In this document: positions 9,508 to 18,418 of the stretch, in pieces
Position numbering within the stretch: position 1 is the stretch's first letter
Layout: each line of letters starts with the position of its first letter
DNA from: WLMZ01 sp037139095
GTDB lineage: Bacteria; Actinomycetota; Acidimicrobiia; Acidimicrobiales; Ilumatobacteraceae
NCBI GenBank assembly: GCA_037139095.1
Contig: JBAXHD010000002.1
Coordinates: 62,001 to 126,000 of the forward strand
Direction of reading: 5' to 3'
Length of the DNA: 64,000 nucleotides
The notes under the pieces: model-generated
What the model was told of the DNA's origin: nothing
Database searches by the model: none
What the model saw: only the letters and a program-made list of their open reading frames with translations
Program-made: the position numbers and the translations under genes

Positions 9508-10763
9508 GCCCTCAGCAGCCCCAAGGACGCCCGCTGCGGCTCGCTGTCGTGTGTCCTCACTTTGAGCCCGACACGGCGCCTACGGGTGCAGTGATGACCC
9601 GCATCGTGCACGAACTCGCTGCGTTGGGCCACGAGATCCATGTGGTCACTGCGTTGCCCTGGTATCGCAATCACGCCATCGAGTCTGGCTGGACTGGTCG
9701 CCTCGTTCGGCGCGAACAAACCGATTGGGGCTCCGTCACGCGGGTGCACCCTTTCCCGGGCTCCGACAAGACCAACCTGCTTCGCCGCGCTCTCGGTTTT
9801 GGTGGGTTCAGCGCCCTCGCCGCGATCTGCGGTATTCGTGGTGGTCGAGTCGATGGAGTGCTCTCGATGTCGCCGCCGCTTACCAACGGACTCATTGGTT
9901 GGTTGATGAAGGTTGTCCGTCGCGGCCCGCTGGTGTTCAACATCCAAGATGTCTTCCCCGATGCTGCCGTCGAGACCGGAGCCATCACCAACTCGCGCAT
10001 CATCGCCGCTGCGCGCTGGCTCGAACGCATCAGCTATCAGCGTGCCGATGCAGTCACGGTGCTCAGCGACGATCTTCGCGACAACGTGGTCGCAAAGATC
10101 GCGCCCGCGTTGGCCTCGCGCGTGCGCGTGATTCCAAACTTTGTGCTCACCGACGAGATCCGGCCGCTCGATCGTCTTACGGCGTATCGGACCGAACTCG
10201 GTATCGGTTCCGAACCCGTTGTGATGTACGCGGGCAACGTTGGTTTCTCGCAGTCGCTCGATCTTGTGGTGCAGGCGGCTCGTGAACTTCCCAATGTCAC
10301 GTTTGTCATCAACGGCGATGGTGCAGCGAAGGCCTCGCTCGCCGAGCAGGTTGCGTCGATGGCCAACGTGCGCATCGGTGACTATCAGCCGATGCACCGT
10401 CTGGCTGAGGTGCTCGCCACCGGCGACATTCACCTCGTGCCGCTTCGGCGCGGCCTCGGGCGAGTCAGCGTTCCGTCGAAGACGTACTCGATCCTCGCCG
10501 CTGGTCGCCCGGTGCTTGCTGCCATCGATCCGGGCACTGAGGTGCCGCGCATTCTTGCCGCATCCGGCGCCGGCATCTGCGTGCCTCCCGACGATGCTCA
10601 CTCGTTTGTCGCCGCCCTACGTGAGCTGTTAGCCGACACCGCACGGCTCTCGGCGATGGCTGCGGGTGGCCGCGAATGGGTACAGAGCGCGGCCTCGCCG
10701 GCAGCGGTGGCGGCCGCGTACGAACAATTGTTTCGAGAACTGCAGCCTCGCTCTCGTGGGTGA
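9504..10763 (+). CDS. Glycosyltransferase, GT4-type (WbuB-like)
   Basis: A 419-residue enzyme similar to the WbuB-like fucosaminyl/aminosugar transferases: LRLAVVCPHFEPDTAPTGAVMTR at the start, ALPWYRNH near residue 50, FNIQDVFPDAAV near 145, VMYAGNVGFSQSLD near 240 and VPSKTYSILAAGRPVLAAID near 325. The start is the ATG in ATGA overlapping the previous stop; an in-frame codon 132 bases upstream lies wholly inside the preceding gene. A hydrophobic stretch near residues 100-135 may bring it to the membrane. The sugar donor is unknown. Confidence 0.87.
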   Translation: MSPQQPQGRPLRLAVVCPHFEPDTAPTGAVMTRIVHELAALGHEIHVVTALPWYRNHAIESGWTGRLVRREQTDWGSVTRVHPFPGSDKTNLLRRALGFGGFSALAAICGIRGGRVDGVLSMSPPLTNGLIGWLMKVVRRGPLVFNIQDVFPDAAVETGAITNSRIIAAARWLERISYQRADAVTVLSDDLRDNVVAKIAPALASRVRVIPNFVLTDEIRPLDRLTAYRTELGIGSEPVVMYAGNVGFSQSLDLVVQAARELPNVTFVINGDGAAKASLAEQVASMANVRIGDYQPMHRLAEVLATGDIHLVPLRRGLGRVSVPSKTYSILAAGRPVLAAIDPGTEVPRILAASGAGICVPPDDAHSFVAALRELLADTARLSAMAAGGREWVQSAASPAAVAAAYEQLFRELQPRSRG

Positions 10764-10803
10764 TCGCCGAATCCACGCCCAGAGGCTGTAACCTCGCATA
10801 CTC

Positions 10804-11712
10804 GTGGCTCCTTCATCATCCGCCAAAAAAGTCGCCAAGCTCGCTCAAAAGGGCAAAGGCAAAAAGGTTCGCTTCCAAGGAGGCGCCGTTTTCCCTCTGA
10901 TCGTCGCCTTGGTGACGGTCCTTGGGCTCTCGCTCATTGTCTACTCGCGCTCGTCGCGGCCGGGTCCAGGCCAGGGTGCGCCAACCTCTAACGACCATTG
11001 GCACGCAGCCTTTGGCATCTATGCATGCGACGCCAAGGCGGGCTTGCAGGTATTGCCCAAGCTCGTGGGCACGCTCGAAGACAAAGACTCCACCGGACAA
11101 TTCGTGAGCAACGAATTCGTTCGCACTGGCATCCACTCGCACGGCGATGGCATCATGCATTGGCATCCATCCACCAGCGGTGCTGCTACCGGTAGCAACG
11201 CCAAGTTGGGCGTGTTCCTGAACAACTACCACATCTCGCTCACGAACAAAAAGCTTGTCATCCCCAAAGAACAGGGTGGTCAGACGTTCGAAGAGGGCAA
11301 GTCGAAATGCGTCGTCGATGGCAAGGAAAAGCCCGCGTCGCTCAAGCTCTGGGTGTGGCCGAACTACAGCAAGGTCGCTACTGATGCGCCTCAGGTGTAC
11401 GTGAGCAACTTGAACGACGTTCGCATTCTCAACGATGGCATGGTCTTCATGCTGGCGTTCGTCCCCGACGATGTGAAGCCAAAGGCACCCGATTGGGCAG
11501 CCGAGTTGCCAACCCTTGGCGCAGCCGACGGCGGCGCTTCTGCCACCACGGTTCCCGGTCAGACCACCATCCCTGGCCAGACCACCGTTCCGGGCGCAAC
11601 CACGGTTCCTGGCGCTACCACTGTTCCTGGCGCCTCGTCGACAACAGTTGCGGCCGGCTCGGCAGCCAGCACCACCACAGCGGCTGCTGCCACCTCAACC
11701 ACCGGCGGCTGA
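10804..11712 (+). CDS. Membrane-anchored His-rich extracytoplasmic protein with TVPG repeats
   Basis: I cannot name a family. The 302 residues comprise a Lys-rich N-terminus, one transmembrane helix at about 29-47, and an outside domain with two histidine-rich motifs, NDHWHAAFGIYACD near 62 and HSHGDGIMHWHP near 113, spacing that suggests metal binding. Cysteines in IYACD and SKCVV may form a disulfide. From about residue 245 the tail is Thr/Pro/Ala-rich, with a six-residue unit T-[TS]-[VI]-P-G-[QA] repeated five times and then Ser/Thr/Ala, like a flexible wall-spanning stalk. The start is GTG. Its stop overlaps the next gene's ATG by one base. Confidence 0.7.
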   Translation: MAPSSSAKKVAKLAQKGKGKKVRFQGGAVFPLIVALVTVLGLSLIVYSRSSRPGPGQGAPTSNDHWHAAFGIYACDAKAGLQVLPKLVGTLEDKDSTGQFVSNEFVRTGIHSHGDGIMHWHPSTSGAATGSNAKLGVFLNNYHISLTNKKLVIPKEQGGQTFEEGKSKCVVDGKEKPASLKLWVWPNYSKVATDAPQVYVSNLNDVRILNDGMVFMLAFVPDDVKPKAPDWAAELPTLGAADGGASATTVPGQTTIPGQTTVPGATTVPGATTVPGASSTTVAAGSAASTTTAAAATSTTGG

Positions 11713-12716
11713 TGCGCGCGGTCGTACTCGTAGGGGGCTTTGGTACTCGGCTTCGGCCGCTGACCAACAGCGTCCCAAAGCCAATGTTGCCCGTGGGTCA
11801 CGTCGCCATCATCGAGCGTCTGATCGAGAACTTGGTGCGCGGCGGGGTCACCGACGTCACCCTTGCCCTTGGCTTCCGACCAGAACCGTTCATGCAGGCG
11901 TTTCCTGACGGCACGTGCGCTGGAGCCACGCTGGCCTACGCAGTAGAGCCAGAGCCACTCGACACCGGTGGGGCAATTCGTTTCGCTGCGTTGTTCGCGG
12001 GTATCGACACCACATTCGTCGTGGCCAATGGTGATGTTCTCACCGATCTCGACGTTGGCGCGCTGGTGAATTTTCACCGCAGCAGCGGAGCCGAAGCCAC
12101 ACTTCATCTCACGCCGGTTGAAGACCCGTCGGCGTTTGGGGTTGTCGACCAAGAGCCCTCGGGTCTTGTGCGTCGGTTCATCGAAAAGCCACCGCCTGGC
12201 ACATCGCCAAGCAATCTCATCAACGCCGGCACCTACGTCTTCGAGCCATCGGTCATTGCGCGCATCCCCGATGGTCGAAAAGTTTCGGTCGAACGCGAAG
12301 TCTTTCCGGCCTTGGTCGCTGACCAAACGCTGTGGGCGATGGCCACCGACGACTACTGGATCGATACCGGCCAGCCCGATCTGTACCTCAAGGCAAACCT
12401 CGATGTCATCACCCGACTTCGCGCCGAGCACAGTTGGGCTCATGGCGTTGCCGAGGGTGCTGTCATTGGTGCTGGAGTAGCGCTCTCCGACACGGTGGTG
12501 GCCGACGGTGCATCCATTGGCGATGGTGCCGATGTCAGCGATTCAGTGCTGCTTGCTGGCTCATCGGTGGGGCCTGGCGCCCACGTGCGCCACAGCGTTG
12601 TGATGGGCCATGTCGGAGCCCGGGCCGTGATCTCGAATTGCGTTATTGGCGCAGGGGTCGAGGTCGCCGACGGAACCCACCACACCGACGAGCGGATTCC
12701 TGCACCTAGTGCTTAG
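11712..12716 (+). CDS. NDP-sugar pyrophosphorylase, mannose-1-phosphate guanylyltransferase-like
   Basis: A 334-residue nucleotidyltransferase: MRAVVLVGGFGTRLRPLT is the GxGxRL(x)PLT signature, KPMLPVGHVAII follows, VANGDVLTDLD near 98 carries the metal-binding Asp, and FIEKPP near 153 is typical. The C-terminus has hexapeptide beta-helix turns from about residue 250. It resembles actinobacterial GDP-mannose pyrophosphorylases (Rv3264c type, from memory). GDP-mannose would also feed the Gmd enzyme encoded at 15.9 kb. The ATG overlaps the preceding stop by one base; longer in-frame readings upstream are inside that gene. Confidence 0.85.
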   Translation: MRAVVLVGGFGTRLRPLTNSVPKPMLPVGHVAIIERLIENLVRGGVTDVTLALGFRPEPFMQAFPDGTCAGATLAYAVEPEPLDTGGAIRFAALFAGIDTTFVVANGDVLTDLDVGALVNFHRSSGAEATLHLTPVEDPSAFGVVDQEPSGLVRRFIEKPPPGTSPSNLINAGTYVFEPSVIARIPDGRKVSVEREVFPALVADQTLWAMATDDYWIDTGQPDLYLKANLDVITRLRAEHSWAHGVAEGAVIGAGVALSDTVVADGASIGDGADVSDSVLLAGSSVGPGAHVRHSVVMGHVGARAVISNCVIGAGVEVADGTHHTDERIPAPSA

Positions 12717-12740
12717 CGGCGCGCCGGCCGGCTTGGCATC

Positions 12741-13670
12741 ATGACAACCATGAATGCAATGGTCGTTGGTGGTGCCGGATTTCTCGGTTCGCATCTTGTC
12801 GACCGTTTGCTGGCCGAAGGCATTGCCACCGATGTCATCGACGACCTCTCTACGGGTTCGTTGGGCAATCTTGCCGACGCTCGTCACGCCGGTGGTTCGC
12901 TGAAGATTCATACGCTCGATGTGCGCGCCGCAGAGTTCGCCACGTTGGTCAGCATGCGTCGGCCAGAGGTCATCTATCACCTCGCAGTGCTCACGCCCGC
13001 CAATGCGCAGCGCGAGACCGATGGCGGCGCAGTGGCCGGAACGTTGGCGGTGCTCGAGGCGGCTCGTTTGCACGGCGTTACCAAGGTGGTCGTCGCGCTG
13101 CCCGCTGGCGATCTCTATGGTGAGGTGCCAGCGCGCGAGTTGCCGGTGAAAGAAGGCCGAGCGTTCGAGTCGTCCAGTGTGGCTGGCGTTCTCGCGCGCA
13201 CGATCACCGATTTGCTCTCGGTGTATCGGGACCAATACGCAATCGAGTTCACGGTGCTTGCGATGACATCGGTATACGGGCCGCGGCAGCGTCCAGGTGA
13301 CGGAGTCGTGGCATCGTTCGTTGCCTCCCACGTTGCTGGCGAGGCATTGGTGGTGCACGGCGATGGTCGACAAACGCGCGACCTCATCTATGTCGACGAC
13401 GCTGTCGATGCGCTGCTCCGCGCTGGTCAGCGCGGCGGAGGCTTGGTCATCAACGTTGGCACGGGGGTGCAGACAGCGGTGCGTGATCTTGCCAGCGTGC
13501 TGCAACTCGATCCAGTGCTCGCGCATCAAGCCCGGCGTCACGGCGACCTCACCCGTGTGTGCGTATCGCCCACGCGAGCACGTATTCATCTGCAGTGGTC
13601 GCCATGGACCCAGCTCGCCGATGGAGTACAGGCCACGCTGGCTTACGCCGCCGCTGCAGCCGCCGAATAG
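12741..13670 (+). CDS. NAD-dependent epimerase/dehydratase-family protein with missing catalytic triad
   Basis: A 309-residue extended-SDR protein. The NAD-binding motif VVGGAGFLGSHLVD is intact, and YGPRQRPGDGVVASF near residue 178 and RDLIYVDDAVDALL near 214 match UDP-glucose 4-epimerase relatives. However, where the family has S/T-rich SSxxVYG there is LPAGDLYG, and where YxxxK is expected (the segment near residues 150-160, SSSVAGVLART) there is neither Tyr nor Lys. I infer a catalytically altered or non-catalytic sugar-nucleotide binding protein. It ends 2 bases before the convergent cofD gene. Confidence 0.75.
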   Translation: MTTMNAMVVGGAGFLGSHLVDRLLAEGIATDVIDDLSTGSLGNLADARHAGGSLKIHTLDVRAAEFATLVSMRRPEVIYHLAVLTPANAQRETDGGAVAGTLAVLEAARLHGVTKVVVALPAGDLYGEVPARELPVKEGRAFESSSVAGVLARTITDLLSVYRDQYAIEFTVLAMTSVYGPRQRPGDGVVASFVASHVAGEALVVHGDGRQTRDLIYVDDAVDALLRAGQRGGGLVINVGTGVQTAVRDLASVLQLDPVLAHQARRHGDLTRVCVSPTRARIHLQWSPWTQLADGVQATLAYAAAAAAE

Positions 13671-13672
13671 CT

Positions 13673-14635
13673 CTAGAGGTCGATACCCACTGCAGCCAAC
13701 GCCGTTCGTGCGAGCGCGGCGGAGATCTCGGGCGTGCTCATCACCGACGGCACTACTACGGCGCGCATACCGGCTGCTTCCACTTGTGGAGCGAGGTGTG
13801 CGTCGACCGGATCGATCACAAGCACCGATGCGATCGGTGCGTAGAGACGGGCGACACCAACCACCGATGGGTCGTGGCCGAGTTCGAGCATCATCCGATC
13901 GGCGGGCCCCTTCAGGGCAGCGCCGCCAACGATTGGCGAAATCGCAACTACCTGTTCGCGGCGGGCGGCGAGCGATGTGTCCATGCCGGCAAGGGCGCGC
14001 AGAGGTCCGATCGACACCAGTGGGTTCGACGGCGCGATCACGATGGCTTGGGCATCGTGCAGTGTTTGTACTGCCTTGCCGGAAAGCGCAGCCTGCTCGG
14101 CGCCTTCGAAACGAAGATTGCTCACGGGTACACCGTGTTGGCGCTGTACGAAATACTCCTGGAAACTGATGTCGCCTTCGCCGACAACGGTGACCACGGT
14201 AGACACGCGCTGGTCGGTCATCGGCATGAGCTTGACCTGCACACCGAACGCACGAGCGATCTCGTCGGTGACCTCGGTCAGGGTGGCGCCTTCGTCGAGC
14301 CGCGCTGTTCGGTAGAAGTGGGTGGCGAGATCTTGGTCGCCAAGATTGAACCACGTTGGCGCAGCGGTTGAGCCGGTTGGACGTACCGGCACAAAACGGG
14401 CAAGCGCCTGCATTGCTCGCCACGATTCGTTGCTGAGCCCCCAACCGCGCTCGCTATCAATGGCGCCTGCAACGGTGTAGGTAACCGTGTCGAGATCGGG
14501 GGAGATGTAGAGGCCATGCATTGTGGTGTCGTCGCCGGTGTTGACGACGGCGGCGATTTCGTCGGCCGGCATCACCAGCATCAGTGCGCGTATAAACCGC
14601 GCAGCTCCAACACCACCTGCGAGTACAGCAATCAT
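13673..14635 (-). CDS. cofD: 2-phospho-L-lactate transferase / FbiA (coenzyme F420 biosynthesis)
   Basis: The 320-residue protein transfers the phospholactate-type group to the deazaflavin Fo, giving F420-0. The start IAVLAGGVGAARFIRAL and NTGDDTTMHGLYISPDLDTVTYT near residues 32-53 are diagnostic of CofD/FbiA, and IAPSNPLVSIGPL near 175 contributes to the active site. I start at the ATG overlapping the upstream glycosyltransferase stop (TAATG) because the Rossmann strand begins there. In mycobacteria fbiA sits beside fbiB; here the ligase gene cofE is about 34 kb away. Confidence 0.94.
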   Translation of the reverse strand: MIAVLAGGVGAARFIRALMLVMPADEIAAVVNTGDDTTMHGLYISPDLDTVTYTVAGAIDSERGWGLSNESWRAMQALARFVPVRPTGSTAAPTWFNLGDQDLATHFYRTARLDEGATLTEVTDEIARAFGVQVKLMPMTDQRVSTVVTVVGEGDISFQEYFVQRQHGVPVSNLRFEGAEQAALSGKAVQTLHDAQAIVIAPSNPLVSIGPLRALAGMDTSLAARREQVVAISPIVGGAALKGPADRMMLELGHDPSVVGVARLYAPIASVLVIDPVDAHLAPQVEAAGMRAVVVPSVMSTPEISAALARTALAAVGIDL

Positions 14636-15765
14636 TAGTTCCCCTCCTGAGCAACACGACGGTAGACCTCGGCCAAACGAATGGCTGTGTTGTTCCACGA
14701 GAAATGGTGCAAACGTTGTTTGCCCAACTCGATGAGGTTCACACGAAGGGCCGAGTCGGTGAGCGTGCGCTGCATGGCCTCAGCCAAGGCACTCACATCG
14801 TGAGCGGGCACCAACATCGCGGCGGCGCCGGCGATCTCAGGAATAGAACCCGCAGTAGAGGCAACAACCGGAAGATCGTGTCCCATGGCCTCAAGGAGTG
14901 GGAATCCGAACCCTTCGTCGAGCGATGGGTAGGCAAGCAGTTGAGCGTGACGCAGCAGCCAGTGTTTCGCTGCTTCGTCGATACGTCCGGTGAACAGCAC
15001 GCGTGAACGCGCCGATGCGTCGAGAGCATCGATCGCGGTGTTGATCGCTCGGCGGTCGTCGCCATCGTTGCCGGCGAGAGCGAGCCGCAGATCGGGGTGA
15101 GCGCTTGCGATCTGACCGAACGCCGCCACGAGCCGAGGCAAATTCTTGCGGCGCTCAAGCGTGCCCAGAGCAAGCACGTAGGGCACGCCGACCAGTTCGG
15201 CAACGGGCGCATGCGGCTCGACATCGAATACATCAAGTGGCAAGGCTGCGAGCGGGATTGCCTCGACTCGATCGGTGTTTAGGAGATCGCGAACAGCAAT
15301 GGCTGTTGCCTCAGAGCTCGTGTGCACCATTGCTCCGTTGGCCACGGCTCGGCGCAACACCTGCCCGGCGCGGTGCACATCGGGACTGGCGTCGGAGGCA
15401 TTGCGCAAGAACCAGCAGTCGTACACCGTGACCACGCGCGGCATCCGGCTCGGGGGCACTACGTAGTTGGTGCCGTGCACTACTTGTGCGGGCCCCAGCC
15501 AACGGTCTACCCGTGGGCCAGGCAGACGCGCCCACAGGCGCTGGGCAATTGCGGCAGGCATTGGCAGTCGGGTGGTGCCAGGTTGCAGCTTGCCGCGAAA
15601 GCTGCACGCGTATGGAGTGAGTGTGACGTTGGGTTGCTCGCCCAAGGCGATCACCATCTGGCGAACGGCTGCGCCGATGCCGGTGAGTGGACCAAGCAGT
15701 GGCGACACATCGAGGGCGACATGCAACGGCTCTGCGAGTGCGTTGCTTGCTTGGTGCGAAGTCAC
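14635..15765 (-). CDS. Glycosyltransferase, GT4-type
   Basis: A 376-residue GT-B glycosyltransferase. LHVALDVSPLLGPLTGIGAAV is the N-terminal loop, YVLALGTLERRKNLPRLV near residue 190 and AYPSLDEGFGFPLLEAMGHDLPVV near 268-290 are the donor-binding region. The start is GTG, with a TTG one codon further upstream. It is transcribed divergently from gmd across a gap of about 115 bp and is translationally coupled to cofD by a one-base overlap, an odd pairing of a sugar transferase with a cofactor gene. Specificity is unknown. Confidence 0.86.
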   Translation of the reverse strand: MTSHQASNALAEPLHVALDVSPLLGPLTGIGAAVRQMVIALGEQPNVTLTPYACSFRGKLQPGTTRLPMPAAIAQRLWARLPGPRVDRWLGPAQVVHGTNYVVPPSRMPRVVTVYDCWFLRNASDASPDVHRAGQVLRRAVANGAMVHTSSEATAIAVRDLLNTDRVEAIPLAALPLDVFDVEPHAPVAELVGVPYVLALGTLERRKNLPRLVAAFGQIASAHPDLRLALAGNDGDDRRAINTAIDALDASARSRVLFTGRIDEAAKHWLLRHAQLLAYPSLDEGFGFPLLEAMGHDLPVVASTAGSIPEIAGAAAMLVPAHDVSALAEAMQRTLTDSALRVNLIELGKQRLHHFSWNNTAIRLAEVYRRVAQEGN

Positions 15766-15879
15766 CAAAACAGCCTAGTTCTCGTGAGCGGTAATGCCGT
15801 TTGGAGGGTTCGGCTCGGCCTAGACTTGGCCAACCGTCAATTAGCTGCGGGTCCCTCAGCCGCATTCAGGATTCTCAAC

Positions 15880-16872
15880 ATGCCTCGCGCGTTTATCACC
15901 GGTATCACAGGCCAAGACGGCCGCCATCTCGCCGAACTTTTGCACTCAAAGGGGTACGAAGTTTTCGGCATGGTCACGGGACAAAACAATCCCAAAGCCG
16001 AATACCTTCGGAACGAATTTCCGTTCATCGAAATCGTTCCCGGCGATCTTGCCGATTTGCCGTCACTCGTCAAGGCAATGGCTCATGCCCAGCCCGACGA
16101 GGTGTACAACCTCGGCGCCATCTCGTTCGTCGCAATGAGCTTCAATCAAGCAGAGCTCACTGCCAACATCACCGGCTTGGGCGTGCTGCGCATGCTCGAA
16201 GCGATCCGCATGGTTGGTGGCAACGAGAACAACCCCATTCGCTTCTATCAGGCGTCGTCGTCTGAGATGTTTGGCAAGGTTCGCGAAACACCGCAGACCG
16301 AGCGCACGCCGTTCCACCCTCGCTCGCCATACGGCTGCGCCAAGGTGTTCGGTCACGACATCACGGTCAACTACCGCGAGAGCTACGGCATGTTTGCGTG
16401 CAGTGGCATCTTGTTCAACCACGAAGGCCCACGCCGCGGACTCGAGTTCGTCACCCGCAAGGTGACCAACGCAGTGGCGCGCATCAAGCTCGGCTTGCAG
16501 GATGAAATCGTGCTCGGCAACCTCGACAGCCGCCGCGATTGGGGTTTTGCTGGCGACTACGTGAAGGCAATGTGGCTCATGCTGCAGCAGTCTGAGCCCG
16601 ATGATTTCGTGATCTCAACGGGTTCGGCCTACAGCATCGAAGATCTCGTGCAGTTGGCGTTCGCCGAGGTTGGCATCGACGACTGGCGTCCGTATGTGCG
16701 CCAAGATCCCAAGTTCTTCCGGCCCGCCGAAGTCGATTTGCTCATCGGCGATTCGTCGAAGGCGCAGACCAAGCTTGGCTGGAAGCCCGAGGTCGACTTC
16801 GCTCAGCTCGTGAGCATGATGGTCACCCACGACTTGGCCTACGAGACCCGCAAGGCTCAATCGAACAGCTAG
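15880..16872 (+). CDS. gmd: GDP-mannose 4,6-dehydratase
   Basis: A 330-residue extended SDR converting GDP-D-mannose to GDP-4-keto-6-deoxymannose, precursor of GDP-rhamnose, GDP-fucose and related sugars. RAFITGITGQDGRHLAELL, YNLGAISFVAMSF near residue 75, YQASSSEMFG near 120 and catalytic YGCAK near 150, plus FNHEGPRRGLEFVTRKV near 182 and RRDWGFAGDYV near 220, are specific for Gmd. The ATG was chosen at the Rossmann strand; the much longer open frame upstream is antisense to the divergent glycosyltransferase. No GDP-fucose synthase or Rmd reductase is adjacent, so the end product is open. Confidence 0.94.
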   Translation: MPRAFITGITGQDGRHLAELLHSKGYEVFGMVTGQNNPKAEYLRNEFPFIEIVPGDLADLPSLVKAMAHAQPDEVYNLGAISFVAMSFNQAELTANITGLGVLRMLEAIRMVGGNENNPIRFYQASSSEMFGKVRETPQTERTPFHPRSPYGCAKVFGHDITVNYRESYGMFACSGILFNHEGPRRGLEFVTRKVTNAVARIKLGLQDEIVLGNLDSRRDWGFAGDYVKAMWLMLQQSEPDDFVISTGSAYSIEDLVQLAFAEVGIDDWRPYVRQDPKFFRPAEVDLLIGDSSKAQTKLGWKPEVDFAQLVSMMVTHDLAYETRKAQSNS

Positions 16873-16900
16873 CACTGCGGTAGCAGCTCACGCTGCCTAA

Positions 16901-16927
16901 CGCTCGAGGCGGTTTACGCCTCGAGCG
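16901..16927. terminator. Perfect 11-bp hairpin between convergent gmd and flippase genes
   Basis: The arms CGCTCGAGGCG and CGCCTCGAGCG flank a five-base loop GTTTA. The hairpin lies 28 bases after the gmd stop, and its loop contains the TAA stop codon of the convergent flippase gene. It can serve as a bidirectional terminator, though no strong T-tract follows on either side. Confidence 0.65.
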
Positions 16928-18263
16928 GCATGTCGGTAGCGGCCTCCATCAGCGAGCCTGCGCTGGGCGCAATACCCACCCGCAACCGCTGACGCAGTGC
17001 AAGAGCGAACACCACTGTTGCTGCTACCGATGAGGCCACGAGGCCCGTCTCGACGCGCAGGTACAGGTCGTGCGAGCCAAGCCAGGTGAACAGCACAAAC
17101 GCCACCATGCCGGCGCACCAGCCCAGCGCCACCAATGCGTGGCCGTGCAGGGCGATCACTGCTTGGGCGATGGTGAGCGCCACCATGTAGAGGGCGGTGC
17201 CAAAGACCAGCATCGTGATGGTGCGAGTGCTGAGATCGGCGTCGTACACCTTCTTGAGCATGAATGGCCCGAGCAGCGCTGAGCCAGCAACGCCCAGCGC
17301 TCCCACGCCAAGCACCACGATCATGAGCTTCTTGAAGCCTTGCTTGAATTCGGCAATCTCGTTGCGAACCGCAAGTCGGGCGAGGCGTGGCAGCAGCGCG
17401 GCTTGCACGGCTTGAAACAAGAACAGCGGCACACGGCCGAGCAGCACGCCATAGCTGAACTGGGTGACGAAGCTGTTGGGCTCGTCTTTCTTGAACAGGT
17501 CGACCGCGATAGGGCCAGCGTTCACGAGTCCGGCGGCGAATACTGAGCCCAGTAACAGCCAGCCAAGGTTTGGCGTGACTTCGGACCAAGCAGCCGGTGG
17601 GCCATCTTCAGTCTTCAGGTCGCCACGGGCAAACACGATGGCGACGCCGACAAGTGGCGCAAGTGCCACGGTGAAGGCATAGGCGCCCGTGTTCGTGACT
17701 CCGGCCGCCCACAGTGCAATGCAACCGATGATGCGCGCAGCGCCGTCGGCGCCCATCACGATGCCGTATGACCCGAAGCGACCGTGGCCCGAGCAGATAC
17801 CGCGGGCAAGGTGGGCCGGGGCATATGAGATGAAGCCAACGATGAGGGCTGCAGTAATGACCCAGTCGCCCTCGAAGAACTTTGAGGTGATTGATCCCGA
17901 AGCAATCAGGATCGCTGTGCACACAATGGCCGTGAGCAGTGCGGCAAGCGGAACCACGCGGCGAACCACGGGGCGTCCGCCCTGGTTCATGCCCCGGCGG
18001 TGCGCGAGCGCCCGGCCGAGCTCTTGCTCGAGTGGCAAGAAGAATCCGGGGGCCAAGAAGAATGTGGCGAACCACAGGCTGCTGATCGGCTTGAATCCGT
18101 CTTCGCCGAGGGCTTTGACGCCCACCTTGAAGAATGCGTAGCTGGCGATACCAGCAACGAGCAGACCGCCGCCGACAGGCAATGTGCCTTCGGGGAGTGG
18201 AAGGCGTTGTAACGCCGAGGGTTCGTTGTCGCGCTTGGCCAAGATTGGCAAGACTAGCGTCAC
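16914..18263 (-). CDS. MOP-superfamily polysaccharide flippase (Wzx/MurJ-like)
   Basis: A 449-residue integral membrane protein with about 12-14 hydrophobic helices, for example near residues 30-45, 60-75, 105-125 and 130-150. The pattern of paired helices with charged loops, ending GxxAxxVxxLxWxG-like, fits the MOP exporter superfamily, which flips lipid-linked oligosaccharides across the membrane. It sits at the end of the glycosyltransferase block, so I infer that it exports the repeat unit for later anchoring by the LCP enzyme. A MurJ paralogue cannot be excluded. The start is GTG. Confidence 0.75.
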   Translation of the reverse strand: MTLVLPILAKRDNEPSALQRLPLPEGTLPVGGGLLVAGIASYAFFKVGVKALGEDGFKPISSLWFATFFLAPGFFLPLEQELGRALAHRRGMNQGGRPVVRRVVPLAALLTAIVCTAILIASGSITSKFFEGDWVITAALIVGFISYAPAHLARGICSGHGRFGSYGIVMGADGAARIIGCIALWAAGVTNTGAYAFTVALAPLVGVAIVFARGDLKTEDGPPAAWSEVTPNLGWLLLGSVFAAGLVNAGPIAVDLFKKDEPNSFVTQFSYGVLLGRVPLFLFQAVQAALLPRLARLAVRNEIAEFKQGFKKLMIVVLGVGALGVAGSALLGPFMLKKVYDADLSTRTITMLVFGTALYMVALTIAQAVIALHGHALVALGWCAGMVAFVLFTWLGSHDLYLRVETGLVASSVAATVVFALALRQRLRVGIAPSAGSLMEAATDMPLEA

Positions 18264-18418
18264 GGGTGGCCGAGCGAAGTCACCACCCGGTGAAGCGGGT
18301 GCGATATCGTAGGTGTTTTCACCTGCAGCGGCTAAGTTGTCACTCTAGGCGGTTGAATGGTGATCGAAGAGCGCGCAGGGTTCGGCGTGTCGGCAAGGCA
18401 AAGGACGGTGAATGACCA

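Noticed and set aside
12561..14444. Minus-strand open frame of more than 600 codons
   Set aside because: It is antisense to the epimerase-like gene and out of frame with cofD; the Arg/Cys-rich translation is typical of a high-GC shadow.
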